Assembly: GCA_039811225.1 (NCBI GenBank)
Contig: JBDHYG010000002.1
Location: 124,001-188,000, forward strand
Length of the DNA stretch: 64,000 bases
Origin: JAFDXJ01 sp039811225
GTDB taxonomy: Bacteria; Bacteroidota; Bacteroidia; Chitinophagales; Chitinophagaceae
Reading direction: 5' to 3'
Below are positions 26,811-36,007 of the stretch, one piece after another. Position 1 is the first letter of the stretch. Each line of letters opens with the position of its first letter. The translations under genes were made by a program, and so were the position numbers. The notes below the pieces were generated by a model. That model saw only the letters and a program-made list of their open reading frames with translations, did no database searches and was not told the origin of the DNA.

Positions 26811-27281
26811 ATGGAAACAGCAGAATTGAAAGAAAAACTGGAAGGCCTTGTTCACCAGCTGCTTGCAAAGGAGCCGGCCTATTTCCTGGTAGATATAAAA
26901 ATCAAGCCGGTCAATAATTTCAAGGTTTTTATAGATGGTGACCAGGGTATAACGATAGATACTTGCGTCACTTTTAATAAAAAACTGGTGAAATTGATGG
27001 AAGAGGCGCATTTCCCCGGCCAGGGTGATTTTTCCCTGGAACTTTCATCACCTGGCATCAATGAACCGTTGAAATGGCATCGGCAGTATAAGAAAAATAT
27101 CGGGCGCCAGGTGATGGTTACTACAAAAGAAGGAAAAACGATTGTAGGGAAACTGGTAAATGTACAGGATGCCGCCATTGACGTCATGGTCATTACCGGC
27201 AAAGGGAAAAAACAAAAAAGCGAAAATTTGGAAATACCATTTGATCACATAAATAAAACAGTTATTCAGGTTCAATTTTAA
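26811..27281 (+). CDS. rimP: Ribosome maturation factor RimP
   Basis: 156 residues, the expected length. Needed for 30S subunit assembly. Features: N-terminal alpha/beta domain with VDIKIKPVNNFKVFIDGDQGITIDTCVTFNK, the LELSSPGINEPLKWHRQYKKNIGRQVMV segment that is diagnostic of RimP (here SSPGI and the basic link) and a C-terminal SH3-like domain (TIVGKLVNVQDAAIDVMV). It precedes nusA by 43 bases, the usual order rimP-nusA-infB. The upstream AGGAAAA could serve as a weak ribosome-binding site. Confidence 0.96.
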   Translation: METAELKEKLEGLVHQLLAKEPAYFLVDIKIKPVNNFKVFIDGDQGITIDTCVTFNKKLVKLMEEAHFPGQGDFSLELSSPGINEPLKWHRQYKKNIGRQVMVTTKEGKTIVGKLVNVQDAAIDVMVITGKGKKQKSENLEIPFDHINKTVIQVQF

Positions 27282-27324
27282 ATTCAATCCCCAACGGGAA
27301 TTCACATTAATTAATAAAAATACT

Positions 27325-28572
27325 ATGGCAAGTATCAATTTAATTGAAGCCTTCCAGGAATTCAAAGACGAAGAAAAAATCGACCGTCCTACCATGATGA
27401 AGGTCGTAGAGGATGTTTTTAAAACATTGTTACGGAAAAAGTATACCAGTGACGAAAATTTCGATGTCATCGTAAATGCTGAGAAAGGCGACCTGGAGAT
27501 CATGCGGCACCGGGTGATTGTAGAAGATGGCCAGGTTACAGACCCGCTGGCAGAAGTAGAATATTCGCAGGCGATTAAAATAGAGCCCGACTTTGAAATC
27601 GGGGAAGAACTGTATGAGGAAGTGGATATCCTTGATTTTGGCCGGCGAGCCATCCTTGCTGCCAAGCAAACTCTCGCCAGCCGTATCAATGACCTGAAGA
27701 AAAATGTACTGGTAAAAAAATATGAAGACCGTATTGGTGAAATTATCAATGCAGAAATTTATCAGGTGTGGAAAAAAGAAGTATTGCTTTTGGATGAAGA
27801 AGGGAATGAATTGATTTTACCCAAATCAGAACAAATCCCACAGGATTTTTTCAAGAAAGGAGAAACGATCCGGGCCGTTGTTAAAAAAGTAGATCAGAAA
27901 AATAATAACCCGGTTATTATTCTCAGCAGAACCAGCCCGGATTTCCTGGCTAAATTGCTGGAGATAGAAGTACCGGAAATATTTGACGGCCTGATCACTA
28001 TTAAAAAAATTGTCCGTGAGCCGGGTGAGCGCGCCAAAGTAGCGGTAGAAAGTTTTGATGACCGGATCGATCCGGTAGGCGCCTGCGTTGGCATGAAAGG
28101 AAGCCGCATCCATGGAATTGTGCGGGAATTGAAAAATGAAAATATCGATGTCATCAATTGGACGACGAACATTCAATTACTCATTCAACGCTCCCTCACA
28201 CCATCGAAGATTAGTTATATGGAAATAGATTCGGAAAAGAAACATGCCAATGTATATTTGAAAGCCGACCAGGTTTCATTAGCTATTGGCCGGCGGGGTG
28301 TAAATATTAAACTGGCTTGCCAGTTGACAGAATATGATATTGATGTCTTCCGTGAAAATGAAAGCGGGGAAGAAGAATTTGATATTGACCTGGATGAATT
28401 CTCCGATGAAATTGATGGCTGGGTAATTGACCGGCTTAAAGAAATTGGTTGCGATACAGCACGGAGTGTGCTTGCACTTACTACAGAAGAATTAGAACGT
28501 AGGTCGGATTTGGAGATTAAGACGATTGAGCATCTTCGGAATGTTTTACAAGAAGAATTTGAACAGGAATAA
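27325..28572 (+). CDS. nusA: Transcription termination/antitermination factor NusA
   Basis: 415 residues. N-terminal RNA-polymerase-binding domain (ASINLIEAFQEFKDEEKI), S1 domain near 135-200, then KH1 and KH2 with SFDDRIDPVGACVGMKGSRIHGIVRELKNENIDVINW and the DQVSLAIGRRGVNIKLACQLTEYDIDV motif. It ends with a short acidic helical segment rather than the long AR repeats of E. coli, as is common in this phylum. It binds RNA polymerase to modulate pausing and termination. Operon with rimP and infB is likely; infB begins 44 bases on. Confidence 0.96.
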   Translation: MASINLIEAFQEFKDEEKIDRPTMMKVVEDVFKTLLRKKYTSDENFDVIVNAEKGDLEIMRHRVIVEDGQVTDPLAEVEYSQAIKIEPDFEIGEELYEEVDILDFGRRAILAAKQTLASRINDLKKNVLVKKYEDRIGEIINAEIYQVWKKEVLLLDEEGNELILPKSEQIPQDFFKKGETIRAVVKKVDQKNNNPVIILSRTSPDFLAKLLEIEVPEIFDGLITIKKIVREPGERAKVAVESFDDRIDPVGACVGMKGSRIHGIVRELKNENIDVINWTTNIQLLIQRSLTPSKISYMEIDSEKKHANVYLKADQVSLAIGRRGVNIKLACQLTEYDIDVFRENESGEEEFDIDLDEFSDEIDGWVIDRLKEIGCDTARSVLALTTEELERRSDLEIKTIEHLRNVLQEEFEQE

Positions 28573-28616
28573 TGGTTGTTTTTCAGGCAGGCGTTTTCCC
28601 GATAAAAAACAAATGA

Positions 28617-31403
28617 ATGGCAGAAATTAAGTTACCCAGATTATTAGCAGCAGCTAAAGAATTCAATATAGGCCAGGATACCCTGGTGGAATTTTTATGC
28701 GCGAAGGGATTTAACCGCGATGACCTGAAACCCTCAGCGAAACTGACCGAGGACATGTACCGTTCCCTGCAAGAGGAATTTCAAAGCGATAAAGTAGCCA
28801 AAAATAAAGCTGACCAGATTGAAATCCCTAAAGGCGTAACACCGGAGAGAAAAAGAAAAGATGAAGAAGAAATAGTTTTTAAGAGTACCAAAGAAACACC
28901 GGTTATACCACCAGCAGAAACCCCCGAAAAAAATCTGCCGGAAATAGAAGCACAAGTTACTACAGATATACCCGAAACAGATATACCACCGGTTGCTCCG
29001 GAAGTTACTAAAATAGAAGTACCCAATATTGAAGCACCAAAGACGATTAAAAAGATTGACCTTTCTACAATTGATTCTTCCACCAGGCCAAAGAAAACTG
29101 CGAAGAAAGCAGCGGAACCCAAAAATAAAAGGCTGAAGGAAGAAAAGAAAGAAGAACCAGAAGTAGCCGAAAACATACCGGAGCAAAAAACAAATGAAGC
29201 GGCAGAAGAAAATGAAAACCCGGCAGTGATAGAAAATATCAAAGCTCAAAAAATTGAAGGCCCGAAAATCGTAGGTAAAATAACCTTACCCATTAATTCT
29301 GATACAAGACCCAAACCCGCTTCACCGGAAGAAAAGAGAAAAAGAAAACGTATTCCTGTCGAGCGAAAAACTCACCCCGGTGACCATCGCCCGGGAGGTA
29401 AAGAGACTGGAAAAAGTAATTTTAAACATAGTACTCAAGGCCGCCCAGGAGGCAAAAGCATATTTGCCCATAAAGAGGAAAAAGAAATTGACCAAAAAGA
29501 AATCCAGGAAAAAATCCGGGAAACACAAGCCAAACTTACAGGCAGTGCCGGCCGTGGCAAAAGCCTGAAAGCAAAACACCGCCGGGAGAAAAAACAAAGT
29601 ATGGCCGAAGAGCATGAAAATGTGGTAGAAGATAATAAGTTGCAGGTAACGGAATTTGTAACGGTAAGTGAATTGGCCAACCTGATGGATGTGAGTTTTG
29701 CAGATGTGATCAGTAAGTGTATGAACCTGGGTATCATGGTATCCATCAATCAGCGGCTCGATGCTGAAGTAATTGAATTGGTAGCAACAGAATTTGGATA
29801 TGATGTAGAATTTATCGGATTAGATGACCTGGAAGAAGAAGATGAAAACGAAGAGGAAGAGGAAGCAGAAAATTTATCTCCCCGTTCCCCGATTGTGACG
29901 ATAATGGGGCATGTGGATCATGGTAAAACCTCTTTACTTGACTATATCCGTAATGCCAATGTGGTAGCGGGAGAAGCCGGTGGTATAACACAACATATCG
30001 GCGCCTATGAAGTGACTCTTCAAAATGGCCGGCAGATTACTTTCCTGGATACACCGGGCCATGAAGCTTTTACGGCCATGCGTGCACGGGGTGCAAAAGT
30101 TACCGATATAGCCGTTATTGTTATTGCGGCGGATGATGCCGTTATGCCTCAAACCAAGGAAGCCATCAGCCATGCCCAGGCAGCCGGTGTACCCATGATT
30201 TTTGCCATCAACAAAATCGATAAAGATGGTGCTAACCCGGCCAAAATATATGAGCAATTATCCCAAATGAACCTGTTGGTAGAAGAATGGGGTGGTAAAT
30301 ATCAAAGCCAGGAATTATCTGCCAAACAGGGTTTGCATATTGATCTTCTTTTGGAAAAAATTCTATTGGAAGCCGATCTCTTAGAACTAAAAGCCAATCC
30401 CGACCGGGAAGCCAGTGGTACCATTATAGAAGCTTCCTTAGATAAAGGCCGCGGATATGTGGCAACATTGCTTGTACAAAATGGTACCCTGCACCAGGGT
30501 GACCTTATCGTAAGCGGCCAATATTATGGCCGTGTAAAAGCCATGTTCAATGAACGGAATCAACGTGTAAATACGGTTCCTCCTTCTTCACCCGTTCAGA
30601 TTCTTGGATTAAATGGCGCTCCGCAGGCCGGAGAGAAATTCAAAATGTATGATGACGAAGCGGAAGCGAAAACGGTTGCTAATAAACGCTCTCAAATACT
30701 GCGGGAACAGGGTTTACGGGCACGCAAGCATATTACACTGGATGAAATTGGCCGTCGCCTTGCATTAGGAAATTTCAAAGAACTTAACCTTATTCTCAAA
30801 GGTGATGTGGATGGCTCTGTTGAAGCATTGAGTGATTCTTTGCAAAAATTATCCACCGATGAAATTGTAGTAAGTATTGTACATAAAGCCGTAGGACAGA
30901 TTTCTGAAAGTGATGTATTGTTGGCGACTGCTTCAGATGCCATCATAGTTGGATTTAATGTACGCCCTTCTCACCAGGCAAGTAAACTTGCCGAAACGGA
31001 AGGGGTGGAGATAAAATTATATTCCATCATCTATAATGCGATTGAAGAAATAAAAAGCGCCATGGAGGGAATGCTGGAACCGAAAATCCAGGAAAAAATT
31101 GTGGCCAATGTGGAAGTGCGCGAGGTATATAAATTTGACAAAGCAACCGTTGCGGGCTGCCAGGTAATAGATGGTAAAATCAACCGGAATAATAAAATAA
31201 GAATCATCCGGGATGGTATTGTTATCTACCCGGTTGCCGAAGGGGCACATGCAGAACTGGGCTCGCTGAAACGTTTCAAAGACGATGTGAAAGAAGTGGC
31301 TACTGGGATGGAATGCGGCCTGACAATTAAAAATTATAATGACCTGAAGATCGGGGATATTGTAGAAGCTTTCGAAGAAGAAGAAATCAAACGGACTTTA
31401 TAA
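28617..31403 (+). CDS. infB: Translation initiation factor IF-2
   Basis: 928 residues. The N-terminal about 420 are an IF2_N-type start and a Lys/Glu/Pro-rich low-complexity linker. The GTPase domain has G1 GHVDHGKTS, G3 DTPGH, G4 NKID and G5 SAKQG. Domains II-IV follow, with a cold-domain-like C-terminal segment ending EEEEIKRTL. It delivers initiator tRNA and drives subunit joining. The linker has many near-repeats of Pro/Glu/Ile/Lys units, which create long overlapping minus-strand frames. The gene ends the rimP-nusA-infB run. Confidence 0.97.
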   Translation: MAEIKLPRLLAAAKEFNIGQDTLVEFLCAKGFNRDDLKPSAKLTEDMYRSLQEEFQSDKVAKNKADQIEIPKGVTPERKRKDEEEIVFKSTKETPVIPPAETPEKNLPEIEAQVTTDIPETDIPPVAPEVTKIEVPNIEAPKTIKKIDLSTIDSSTRPKKTAKKAAEPKNKRLKEEKKEEPEVAENIPEQKTNEAAEENENPAVIENIKAQKIEGPKIVGKITLPINSDTRPKPASPEEKRKRKRIPVERKTHPGDHRPGGKETGKSNFKHSTQGRPGGKSIFAHKEEKEIDQKEIQEKIRETQAKLTGSAGRGKSLKAKHRREKKQSMAEEHENVVEDNKLQVTEFVTVSELANLMDVSFADVISKCMNLGIMVSINQRLDAEVIELVATEFGYDVEFIGLDDLEEEDENEEEEEAENLSPRSPIVTIMGHVDHGKTSLLDYIRNANVVAGEAGGITQHIGAYEVTLQNGRQITFLDTPGHEAFTAMRARGAKVTDIAVIVIAADDAVMPQTKEAISHAQAAGVPMIFAINKIDKDGANPAKIYEQLSQMNLLVEEWGGKYQSQELSAKQGLHIDLLLEKILLEADLLELKANPDREASGTIIEASLDKGRGYVATLLVQNGTLHQGDLIVSGQYYGRVKAMFNERNQRVNTVPPSSPVQILGLNGAPQAGEKFKMYDDEAEAKTVANKRSQILREQGLRARKHITLDEIGRRLALGNFKELNLILKGDVDGSVEALSDSLQKLSTDEIVVSIVHKAVGQISESDVLLATASDAIIVGFNVRPSHQASKLAETEGVEIKLYSIIYNAIEEIKSAMEGMLEPKIQEKIVANVEVREVYKFDKATVAGCQVIDGKINRNNKIRIIRDGIVIYPVAEGAHAELGSLKRFKDDVKEVATGMECGLTIKNYNDLKIGDIVEAFEEEEIKRTL

Positions 31404-31550
31404 CCAGGCGAATTTGGCTTTGCCTTTTTCTATAAAACAGCTATTTCCTTTTTCATCAAATCTGGTATTTGCCCCAATATACCTGAATTTTATTGAATCA
31501 AATTCTTTGTTAAAAACAACCGCAATTTTAGAAAAGGACAGCACAACCAT

Positions 31551-31558
31551 TATTTTTG
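31551..31558 (+). promoter_or_regulatory. Candidate -7 element of the SurA-like gene
   Basis: TATTTTTG is a perfect TAnnTTTG match, 16 bases before the ATG at 31575. It supports that start over 31560. I found no clear -33 TTG at the expected distance. Confidence 0.4.
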
Positions 31559-31574
31559 AATGCATTCTTACTAT

Positions 31575-32945
31575 ATGAAAAAAGTAATTCTTCTTTTTCT
31601 CTCCTTTATTTTTATAAACGCTTTGTATGCACAGCCGCAAAAAGTTGTGGCTGATAAAATTATTGCAAAAGTCGGTGATAAAATTATCCTGCATTCTGAT
31701 ATTGAAAATGCCATCGAAGATTATAAACGGCAGGGGCAGGAAGCGGAATTGCCCCCCAACCCGGAATGTGCTTTTTTGCAAGGCCAACTAATCCAGAAAA
31801 CATTGGTCCTGCAATCACAAATAGATTCACTGACCATCAATGATGAAGATCTTGATGCATTACTCGACAACCAGATTCGCGGATTTATTCGTTATTACGG
31901 CTCACAGGAAATGCTGGAACAAATAGCCGGTAAATCTGTTTTCCAGATTAAAGAGGACCTTCGGGAAGATTTTAAAGAGCGTCAATTATCTGATAAGGAA
32001 CGAGCAAAAATCCTGGAAAACGTGAAGATTACCCCCACAGAAGTTCAACAGTACTTTGATAAAATTCCTAAAGACAGCCTTAAATTTTACGAGAGTGAAC
32101 TGGAAGTGGCCGAAATAGTCATGCATCCCAAAGCCAATAAAGAAGTGGAAGATTATGTGACCAGCCAATTGTATGACATGAAAAAACAGGTGGAGAGTGG
32201 TCAGAAAAAGTTTGATGTATTGGCCCGCTTATATTCAGATGATCCCGCTGCCAAGGAAAACGGTGGACAGTATAGCCTGAATAAGAATGACAAAAACTGG
32301 GATCCGGCATTTTTTGCTGCCGCCTTTAAATTAAAAGAAGGCCAGATATCCCCGGTGATCAAGTCAAAATTTGGCTTACATATCATTCAAATGGTAAGCC
32401 GTGCCGGTGATGATGCCGTAGTGCGCCATATTTTAAAAATACCCCCGGTAACTGATGTGGAAATAAAAGCCACTATTGAAAAACTGGATAGCATCCGTAC
32501 TAAAATAAATGCCGGTACGATAAGTTTTTCTGAAGGTGTTGCCTTATATAGTGATGATGATAACAGTAAACTGATTGGTGGATATATCGCTACTCCAGAT
32601 GGCTCTACCACATTGACCATTGATGAAATGGATAAAGATCTGGTAAGCATTTTAAAAGATTTGAAAACCGGTGTCATTTCCGAACCCCAGGTATTTACTG
32701 ATGACCGAGGGATCAAAGCGGTGCGACTTTTATATATCAAAAGCCGTACCCAGCCACATAGAGAAAATATGCAGGATGATTATAACAAAATTGCTCAACG
32801 CGCTTTGGAAAACAAGAAAACACATGTCCTGCAACAATGGTTTAAAGATCATATACCACAGTTTTATATTTATGTAGATCCGTCATTTAAAGGCTGTTCT
32901 ACCTTGTCTGACTGGTTGGCTGCATCTGAAGCGAATAACCAGTAA
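31575..32945 (+). CDS. SurA-like periplasmic peptidyl-prolyl isomerase chaperone
   Basis: About 456 residues. A signal peptide (MKKVILLFLSFIFINALYAQ) is followed by a SurA-N-like helical domain and two parvulin-type rotamase domains. The first is the more typical (KFDVLARLYSDDPAAKENGGQY ... GLHIIQMVSR); the second is SFSEGVALYSDDDNSKLIGGYIATPDG. A short helical tail follows. It would fold outer-membrane proteins on their way to the BAM complex, whose subunit BamA and Skp-like proteins are encoded in this window. Start ATG 31575 is preferred for the clean signal peptide. The region between infB and this gene has its own -7 element. Confidence 0.9.
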   Translation: MKKVILLFLSFIFINALYAQPQKVVADKIIAKVGDKIILHSDIENAIEDYKRQGQEAELPPNPECAFLQGQLIQKTLVLQSQIDSLTINDEDLDALLDNQIRGFIRYYGSQEMLEQIAGKSVFQIKEDLREDFKERQLSDKERAKILENVKITPTEVQQYFDKIPKDSLKFYESELEVAEIVMHPKANKEVEDYVTSQLYDMKKQVESGQKKFDVLARLYSDDPAAKENGGQYSLNKNDKNWDPAFFAAAFKLKEGQISPVIKSKFGLHIIQMVSRAGDDAVVRHILKIPPVTDVEIKATIEKLDSIRTKINAGTISFSEGVALYSDDDNSKLIGGYIATPDGSTTLTIDEMDKDLVSILKDLKTGVISEPQVFTDDRGIKAVRLLYIKSRTQPHRENMQDDYNKIAQRALENKKTHVLQQWFKDHIPQFYIYVDPSFKGCSTLSDWLAASEANNQ

Positions 32946-32963
32946 GACTGATACGCTACTTGC

Positions 32964-33512
32964 ATGAATATTGAAATAATTTCAGGAAGCCCGCGAAAAG
33001 AAAGCATTACATTCAGGATTGCACAGCACCTGCAGCAACGATTCCAGGCAACTACGAATCATGCCATTCATATTATTGATGTTCGGGATTGGGAGCTACC
33101 GGTATTGCAACAAGACACGATTGATTCCATGGAATCGGCACCACCATCTTTACGAGAGCTGGCAAGACACATTTTTCAGGCAGATGCCTTTGTTTTAATT
33201 ACACCGGAATATAACGGGAGCTATACCTCAGCTTTGAAAGCTTTATTCGATTTATTTCCTCATCAAAACCGGAAAGCCTTTGGTATAGTTACAGCCAGTA
33301 CAGGTAGTATGGGAGGAATGCGGGCCAGCCAGCAACTGCATTTATTTATCAATGCATTAATGGGTATCCCTTCACCCACCATGCTTATTACCCCATGGGT
33401 TGACAAGAAATTTGGACTGGAAGGTGTTTTATTGGATGCGCATTTTGAAAAGCAATTAGGCAATTTTACCCGGGAGTTTCTTTGGCTTGCTGAAAAATTA
33501 GCTGCAGTATAA
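32964..33512 (+). CDS. NADPH-dependent FMN reductase (NAD(P)H:quinone oxidoreductase-like)
   Basis: 182 residues with a flavodoxin-like fold. The phosphate-binding start is EIISGSPRKESITFR, and the LITPEYNGSYTSALKALFD segment is typical of the YwqN/ChrR-like FMN-reductase family. It would reduce flavins or quinones with NAD(P)H. It begins 18 bases after the SurA-like gene, so it may be transcribed with it, and precedes purF with a separate promoter-like element. Confidence 0.88.
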   Translation: MNIEIISGSPRKESITFRIAQHLQQRFQATTNHAIHIIDVRDWELPVLQQDTIDSMESAPPSLRELARHIFQADAFVLITPEYNGSYTSALKALFDLFPHQNRKAFGIVTASTGSMGGMRASQQLHLFINALMGIPSPTMLITPWVDKKFGLEGVLLDAHFEKQLGNFTREFLWLAEKLAAV

Positions 33513-33533
33513 AGACCGGTAAAAATTAAATTG

Positions 33534-33541
33534 TACCTTTG
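33534..33541 (+). promoter_or_regulatory. Candidate -7 element of purF
   Basis: TACCTTTG, a perfect TAnnTTTG match 23 bases before the purF ATG. The same octamer lies in front of rimP. There is no clear TTG at the -33 distance. Confidence 0.4.
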
Positions 33542-33564
33542 CCCCTCTTCATTCAATCTGCAAT

Positions 33565-35412
33565 ATGAGCGATGAAATAAAACATGAATGCGGTTTAGCA
33601 TTTATTCGCTTACGAAAGCCTTTCTCTTTTTACCTGAAAAAATATGGTTCGGTGATGTATGGCCTCAATAAATTGTATTTATTGATGGAAAAACAACACA
33701 ACCGTGGACAGGATGGTTCAGGAATAGCCTCTGTAAAATTAAATGTGGAAGCCGGGAGCCCATTTTTATTTCGTGCCCGCAGTAATTCCCCTCAATCCAT
33801 TGCATTATTATTTGCGGATATTGCTGCAGAAGTAAAAGAACTGCAAAAGTACCAGCCTGATATTGCCCAACATCCCGGCCTGATGAAAGGTCATTTGCCG
33901 GCCTTGGGTGAACTTTTACTCGGCCATTTACGATATGGCACACAAGGCCGAAATGATGTGGAGTTTTGCCATCCCTTTATTAAAAAAGATATTGCCCCGG
34001 GAAAAAACCTGGCACTTGCCGGTAATTTTAATCTGGTGAATACCGAAGAATTATTTGACCTGGTGAATATCCAACCGGGCGTATTTCAAAAACAAAGTGA
34101 CCTCGCTGCTATGATGGAAGTGGTTCATCATTTCCTGGTGCAGCAGGATGACCTTCATCCAAATTGTGCCTCTATAGCCACCGTGCTGAAAAAAGCAGCG
34201 CCCTTATTTGATGGTGGTTTTACCATTGGTGGACTGGTAGGTAATGGAGAAGGCTTTGTCTTGCGCGATGCACATGGTATCCGTCCGGCATATTATTATT
34301 TCAATGATGAAATCATCGTGGCCGCCAGTGAGCGTTCATCTATACGTACCGCCTTTAACCTTGGAGAAAATGAAGTAAAAGAACTGATGCCCGGACAGGC
34401 TTTAATTGCTGACCAATATGGTCAAATTCAGATAGAACAAATCCTGGAACCTAAAGAAAGAAGGGCTTGTAGTTTTGAACGGATTTATTTTAGCCGGGGT
34501 AGTGATGAAAAAATTTACAGGGAGCGAATTGCCTTAGGTTATCATTTGAGCAGGCTGGTTTTGGAAGCCGTGGAATACGATTTGAAGAATACGATTTTTT
34601 CTTATATCCCCAATACAGCTGAAATCGCTTATTATGGACTTTGTAAAGGCATGGAGGATTATTTAAACCAAATTAAAATTCAACGCATTGCTTCCTGGGG
34701 AAACCAAATTGATCCGGAAAAACTGGAAGAAATGATTAACCGGAAAATCCGCCAGGAAAAGATTGCCATCAAAGACGTTAAGTTGCGCACTTTTATCACG
34801 GCAGATTCTGCCCGCGACGAAATGGTACAGCACGTGTATGATATAACTTACGGAACAGTTCGCAAAAATGAAGATACCCTGGTAGTCATCGATGACAGTA
34901 TTGTGCGCGGAACTACTTTGAAAGAAAGTATTGTGCGTATGCTTAGCCGGTTACAACCCAAAAAAATTATTATTGTATCTTCCGCGCCCCAGATCCGGTA
35001 TCCCGATTGTTATGGTATTGATATGAGTAAATTGGGAGATTTCATCGCGTTCCGGGCAGCCATTGCATTATTAAAAGAGCACGGGATGTCTTCTCTCTTG
35101 CAGGAAACCTATGACCAGTTAAAAGAAATGGAACGAAATAATCAATTGCATTCCTGTAACCTGGTAAAAAATATTTATAAAGCATTTACACCGGAGATGA
35201 TTTCTGATAAAATTGCACAGCTGATAACTCCGCCTGATATTTCTATTCCCATCCAGGTAATATATCAAACTATTGAAGACCTCCATAAAAGTTGCCCCAC
35301 CAATACAGGTGATTGGTATTTTACCGGAAATTATCCAACAAGCGGCGGAAACAGAGTTGTTAATAAAGCTTTCATAAATTATTATGAAGGCAAAAACCAA
35401 CGTGGTTATTAA
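33565..35412 (+). CDS. purF: Amidophosphoribosyltransferase (glutamine PRPP amidotransferase)
   Basis: First step of purine synthesis: PRPP plus glutamine to phosphoribosylamine. 615 residues. The N-terminal Ntn-type glutaminase domain starts with Cys at residue 9 (MSDEIKHEC-GL), so an eight-residue propeptide must be removed to expose the catalytic Cys. The RGQDG and GNFNLVN segments that follow are typical of the family. The phosphoribosyltransferase domain carries VVIDDSIVRGTTL, the PRPP-binding motif. Length is greater than E. coli PurF (about 505) and fits the form common in Bacteroidota. Distant from purD in the same window. Confidence 0.93.
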   Translation: MSDEIKHECGLAFIRLRKPFSFYLKKYGSVMYGLNKLYLLMEKQHNRGQDGSGIASVKLNVEAGSPFLFRARSNSPQSIALLFADIAAEVKELQKYQPDIAQHPGLMKGHLPALGELLLGHLRYGTQGRNDVEFCHPFIKKDIAPGKNLALAGNFNLVNTEELFDLVNIQPGVFQKQSDLAAMMEVVHHFLVQQDDLHPNCASIATVLKKAAPLFDGGFTIGGLVGNGEGFVLRDAHGIRPAYYYFNDEIIVAASERSSIRTAFNLGENEVKELMPGQALIADQYGQIQIEQILEPKERRACSFERIYFSRGSDEKIYRERIALGYHLSRLVLEAVEYDLKNTIFSYIPNTAEIAYYGLCKGMEDYLNQIKIQRIASWGNQIDPEKLEEMINRKIRQEKIAIKDVKLRTFITADSARDEMVQHVYDITYGTVRKNEDTLVVIDDSIVRGTTLKESIVRMLSRLQPKKIIIVSSAPQIRYPDCYGIDMSKLGDFIAFRAAIALLKEHGMSSLLQETYDQLKEMERNNQLHSCNLVKNIYKAFTPEMISDKIAQLITPPDISIPIQVIYQTIEDLHKSCPTNTGDWYFTGNYPTSGGNRVVNKAFINYYEGKNQRGY

Positions 35413-35515
35413 CCCGGTGCTTTATACTTTTTTGCCTCGCTCTTTCCAGTGAATGAAAATGTGTATTTTAGTCAGACAAGATATTTTGTTATGTTTTATA
35501 TTTAAATAAGTCCAT

Positions 35516-36007
35516 ATGAAATCACTGTATATCATACGTCATGCAAAAAGCAGTCATGCTAACCCTGGGCAAATGGATTTTGACAGGCCACTAAATGATC
35601 GTGGACATGCAGATGCACAAAGAATGGCTACGCGTTTAAAAGAAAAAATTCAATCATTGGATCTGTTACTGGCAAGCCCTGCTAATAGAGCAAAGACAAC
35701 TTGTCAATATTTTGCAGATGCATTTGGTATCAGACAGGAAAAAATTCTTTTCATTCCGGAATTATATCATGCCCATCCAAGTACTTTTTTACAAACCATT
35801 TTACAGATAGATGACCATGTTACTAAAGCTGCATTATTTTCACACAACCCCGGTATTACCTATTTTGTAAATTCTCTTACGGATGAAAGATTAGATAATA
35901 TGCCCACCTGTGGTGTATTTGGTGTGCAGGCAGCCATTACTTCCTGGAAAGATTTTGATACAGCGACAAAGCAATTTGTCTATTTTGATTATCCTAAAAA
36001 TCACTGA
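35516..36007 (+). CDS. SixA-type histidine phosphatase
   Basis: 163 residues. The catalytic RHG-type motif is RHAKSSHANPG (residues 8-18) with His9 as phospho-acceptor, and the second His appears in ALFSHNPGI. The layout matches the short SixA subgroup of the histidine phosphatase superfamily, known to dephosphorylate phosphohistidine in relay proteins. The target here is unknown. The 3' end overlaps that of the convergent glycosyltransferase by 7 bases (36001-36007). Confidence 0.88.
   Translation: MKSLYIIRHAKSSHANPGQMDFDRPLNDRGHADAQRMATRLKEKIQSLDLLLASPANRAKTTCQYFADAFGIRQEKILFIPELYHAHPSTFLQTILQIDDHVTKAALFSHNPGITYFVNSLTDERLDNMPTCGVFGVQAAITSWKDFDTATKQFVYFDYPKNH

Noticed and set aside
27048..27749. 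A 233-codon minus-strand frame across rimP and nusA
   Set aside because: It lies opposite two intact, well-recognised genes, is rich in Ser and hydrophobic runs mirrored from their codon use, and has no signal or domain pattern.
28734..29615. Several minus-strand frames of 97-171 codons opposite the infB linker
   Set aside because: They come from the Lys/Glu-rich low-complexity linker of IF-2, whose complement reads as Phe/Ser/Leu-rich protein without stops.
31398..31787. The full 129-codon minus-strand frame at the start of the SurA-like gene
   Set aside because: Its first two thirds run opposite the signal peptide and coding part of the SurA-like gene. Only the last 50 codons lie in the gap, and I list those as a weak finding, not a gene.
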